Assembly (NCBI GenBank): GCA_023264435.1
Contig: JAHFMK010000038.1
Location: 1-5,839 of the forward strand
DNA length: 5,839 bases
Origin: Candidatus Kaiserbacteria bacterium
Lineage (GTDB): Bacteria > Patescibacteriota > Minisyncoccia > Phycocordibacterales > UBA918
Direction: 5' to 3'
Under the pieces are notes generated by a model that worked only from the letters and a program-made list of their open reading frames with translations, was not told the origin of the DNA and searched no databases. The position numbers and the translations under genes were made by a program. Each line of letters opens with the position of its first letter. Positions within the stretch are counted from its first letter, which is position 1. This document shows positions 5,602 to 5,839 of this stretch, piece by piece.

Positions 5602-5839
5602 TTATGAATTTAATGCATCACGCACATATTTTTTATACGATTCTACATTTAGTTGATCGAATGCATTCACCTCAAACAAATTGCATATATGCATAACCTC
5701 TAACATGCTCGTTGCAAGAATATTCCCAATGGTAAAGGCATCAATATGTGTAAGTGAAGTTTTAAAATATGGGAGTGATTGATCATCATATGCCCTCAAC
5801 ACACTTTGAGAAATGTATGATGAAACATGAGCAAGTTCA
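5602..5839 (-). CDS. pgi: Glucose-6-phosphate isomerase, C-terminal fragment (5' end outside window)
   Basis: The frame is open from the right edge of the window to a TAA stop and gives the last 78 or so residues. The C-terminal half includes TIGNILATSMLEVMHICNLF, then EVNAFDQLNVESYKKYVRDAL. The block N-x-FDQ-x-x-VE-x-x-K is the C-terminal signature of phosphoglucose isomerase, where the lysine after VESY is the active-site lysine for ring opening. The enzyme interconverts glucose-6-phosphate and fructose-6-phosphate in the cytoplasm. Its partner gene, the ROK kinase, starts 3 nt after its stop, which supports the metabolic assignment. Residues FDQL replace the more common FDQP. A GTG at 5802 could be mistaken for a start, but the frame clearly continues upstream (SSYISQS before it). 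A bifunctional or archaeal-type isomerase is less likely from this motif. Confidence 0.82.
   Translation of the reverse strand, partial: ELAHVSSYISQSVLRAYDDQSLPYFKTSLTHIDAFTIGNILATSMLEVMHICNLFEVNAFDQLNVESYKKYVRDALNS

Noticed and set aside
1..5839. CRISPR array, tRNA/rRNA gene, insertion sequence, toxin-antitoxin or restriction system
   Set aside because: I looked for repeated units, cloverleaf segments, transposase motifs and paired small genes and found none. The EVE domain stands alone, without a nuclease or McrB-like partner.

Overview
The window is AT-rich and tightly packed. It most resembles a member of the Candidate Phyla Radiation (Patescibacteria, Parcubacteria-like), judged from protein style. 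The M23 endopeptidase with a C-terminal Cys/YIDPMSYLP tail, the short Slt-like transglycosylase and the C-terminal GltX motif all look like that group. TGA is used as a real stop (EVE gene), so the standard bacterial code fits and the UGA=Gly lineages (SR1/Gracilibacteria) do not. No gene start has a convincing Shine-Dalgarno sequence. The taxonomic assignment is inference from recall, not from a search.

Layout. Positions 1-2057, plus strand: the 3' end of glutamyl-tRNA synthetase (gltX), a secreted coiled-coil/M23 peptidoglycan hydrolase, and a small membrane-anchored protein of unknown function 13 nt behind it. Positions 2058-2295: a convergent spacer with no gene, holding a weak hairpin and a 14-bp perfect palindrome. 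Positions 2296-3562, minus strand: an EVE-domain protein followed 10 nt later by glutamate racemase (murI), apparently one transcript. Positions 3563-3656: a divergent promoter region. Positions 3657-4097, plus strand: a DoxX-family membrane protein, ending at a clear bidirectional terminator shared with the convergent transglycosylase. Positions 4149-4598, minus strand: a small Slt-type lytic transglycosylase whose apparent signal peptide has no standard start codon. Positions 4599-4749: a near-consensus sigma70-type promoter, a UUCG-capped hairpin with a U tract, and a separate palindrome. Positions 4750-5839, minus strand: a ROK-family sugar kinase, and upstream of it by only 3 nt the 3' end of glucose-6-phosphate isomerase, cut by the window edge.

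How the genes fit together. Three genes concern peptidoglycan: MurI supplies D-glutamate, while the M23 endopeptidase and the transglycosylase cut the wall. The kinase and isomerase would take glucose to fructose-6-phosphate. I see no mobile element, CRISPR array, tRNA or defence cassette, and no clear new multi-gene system. The most unusual stretch is the 4541-4690 leader of the transglycosylase, where a strong promoter, a terminator-like hairpin and a missing start codon coincide.
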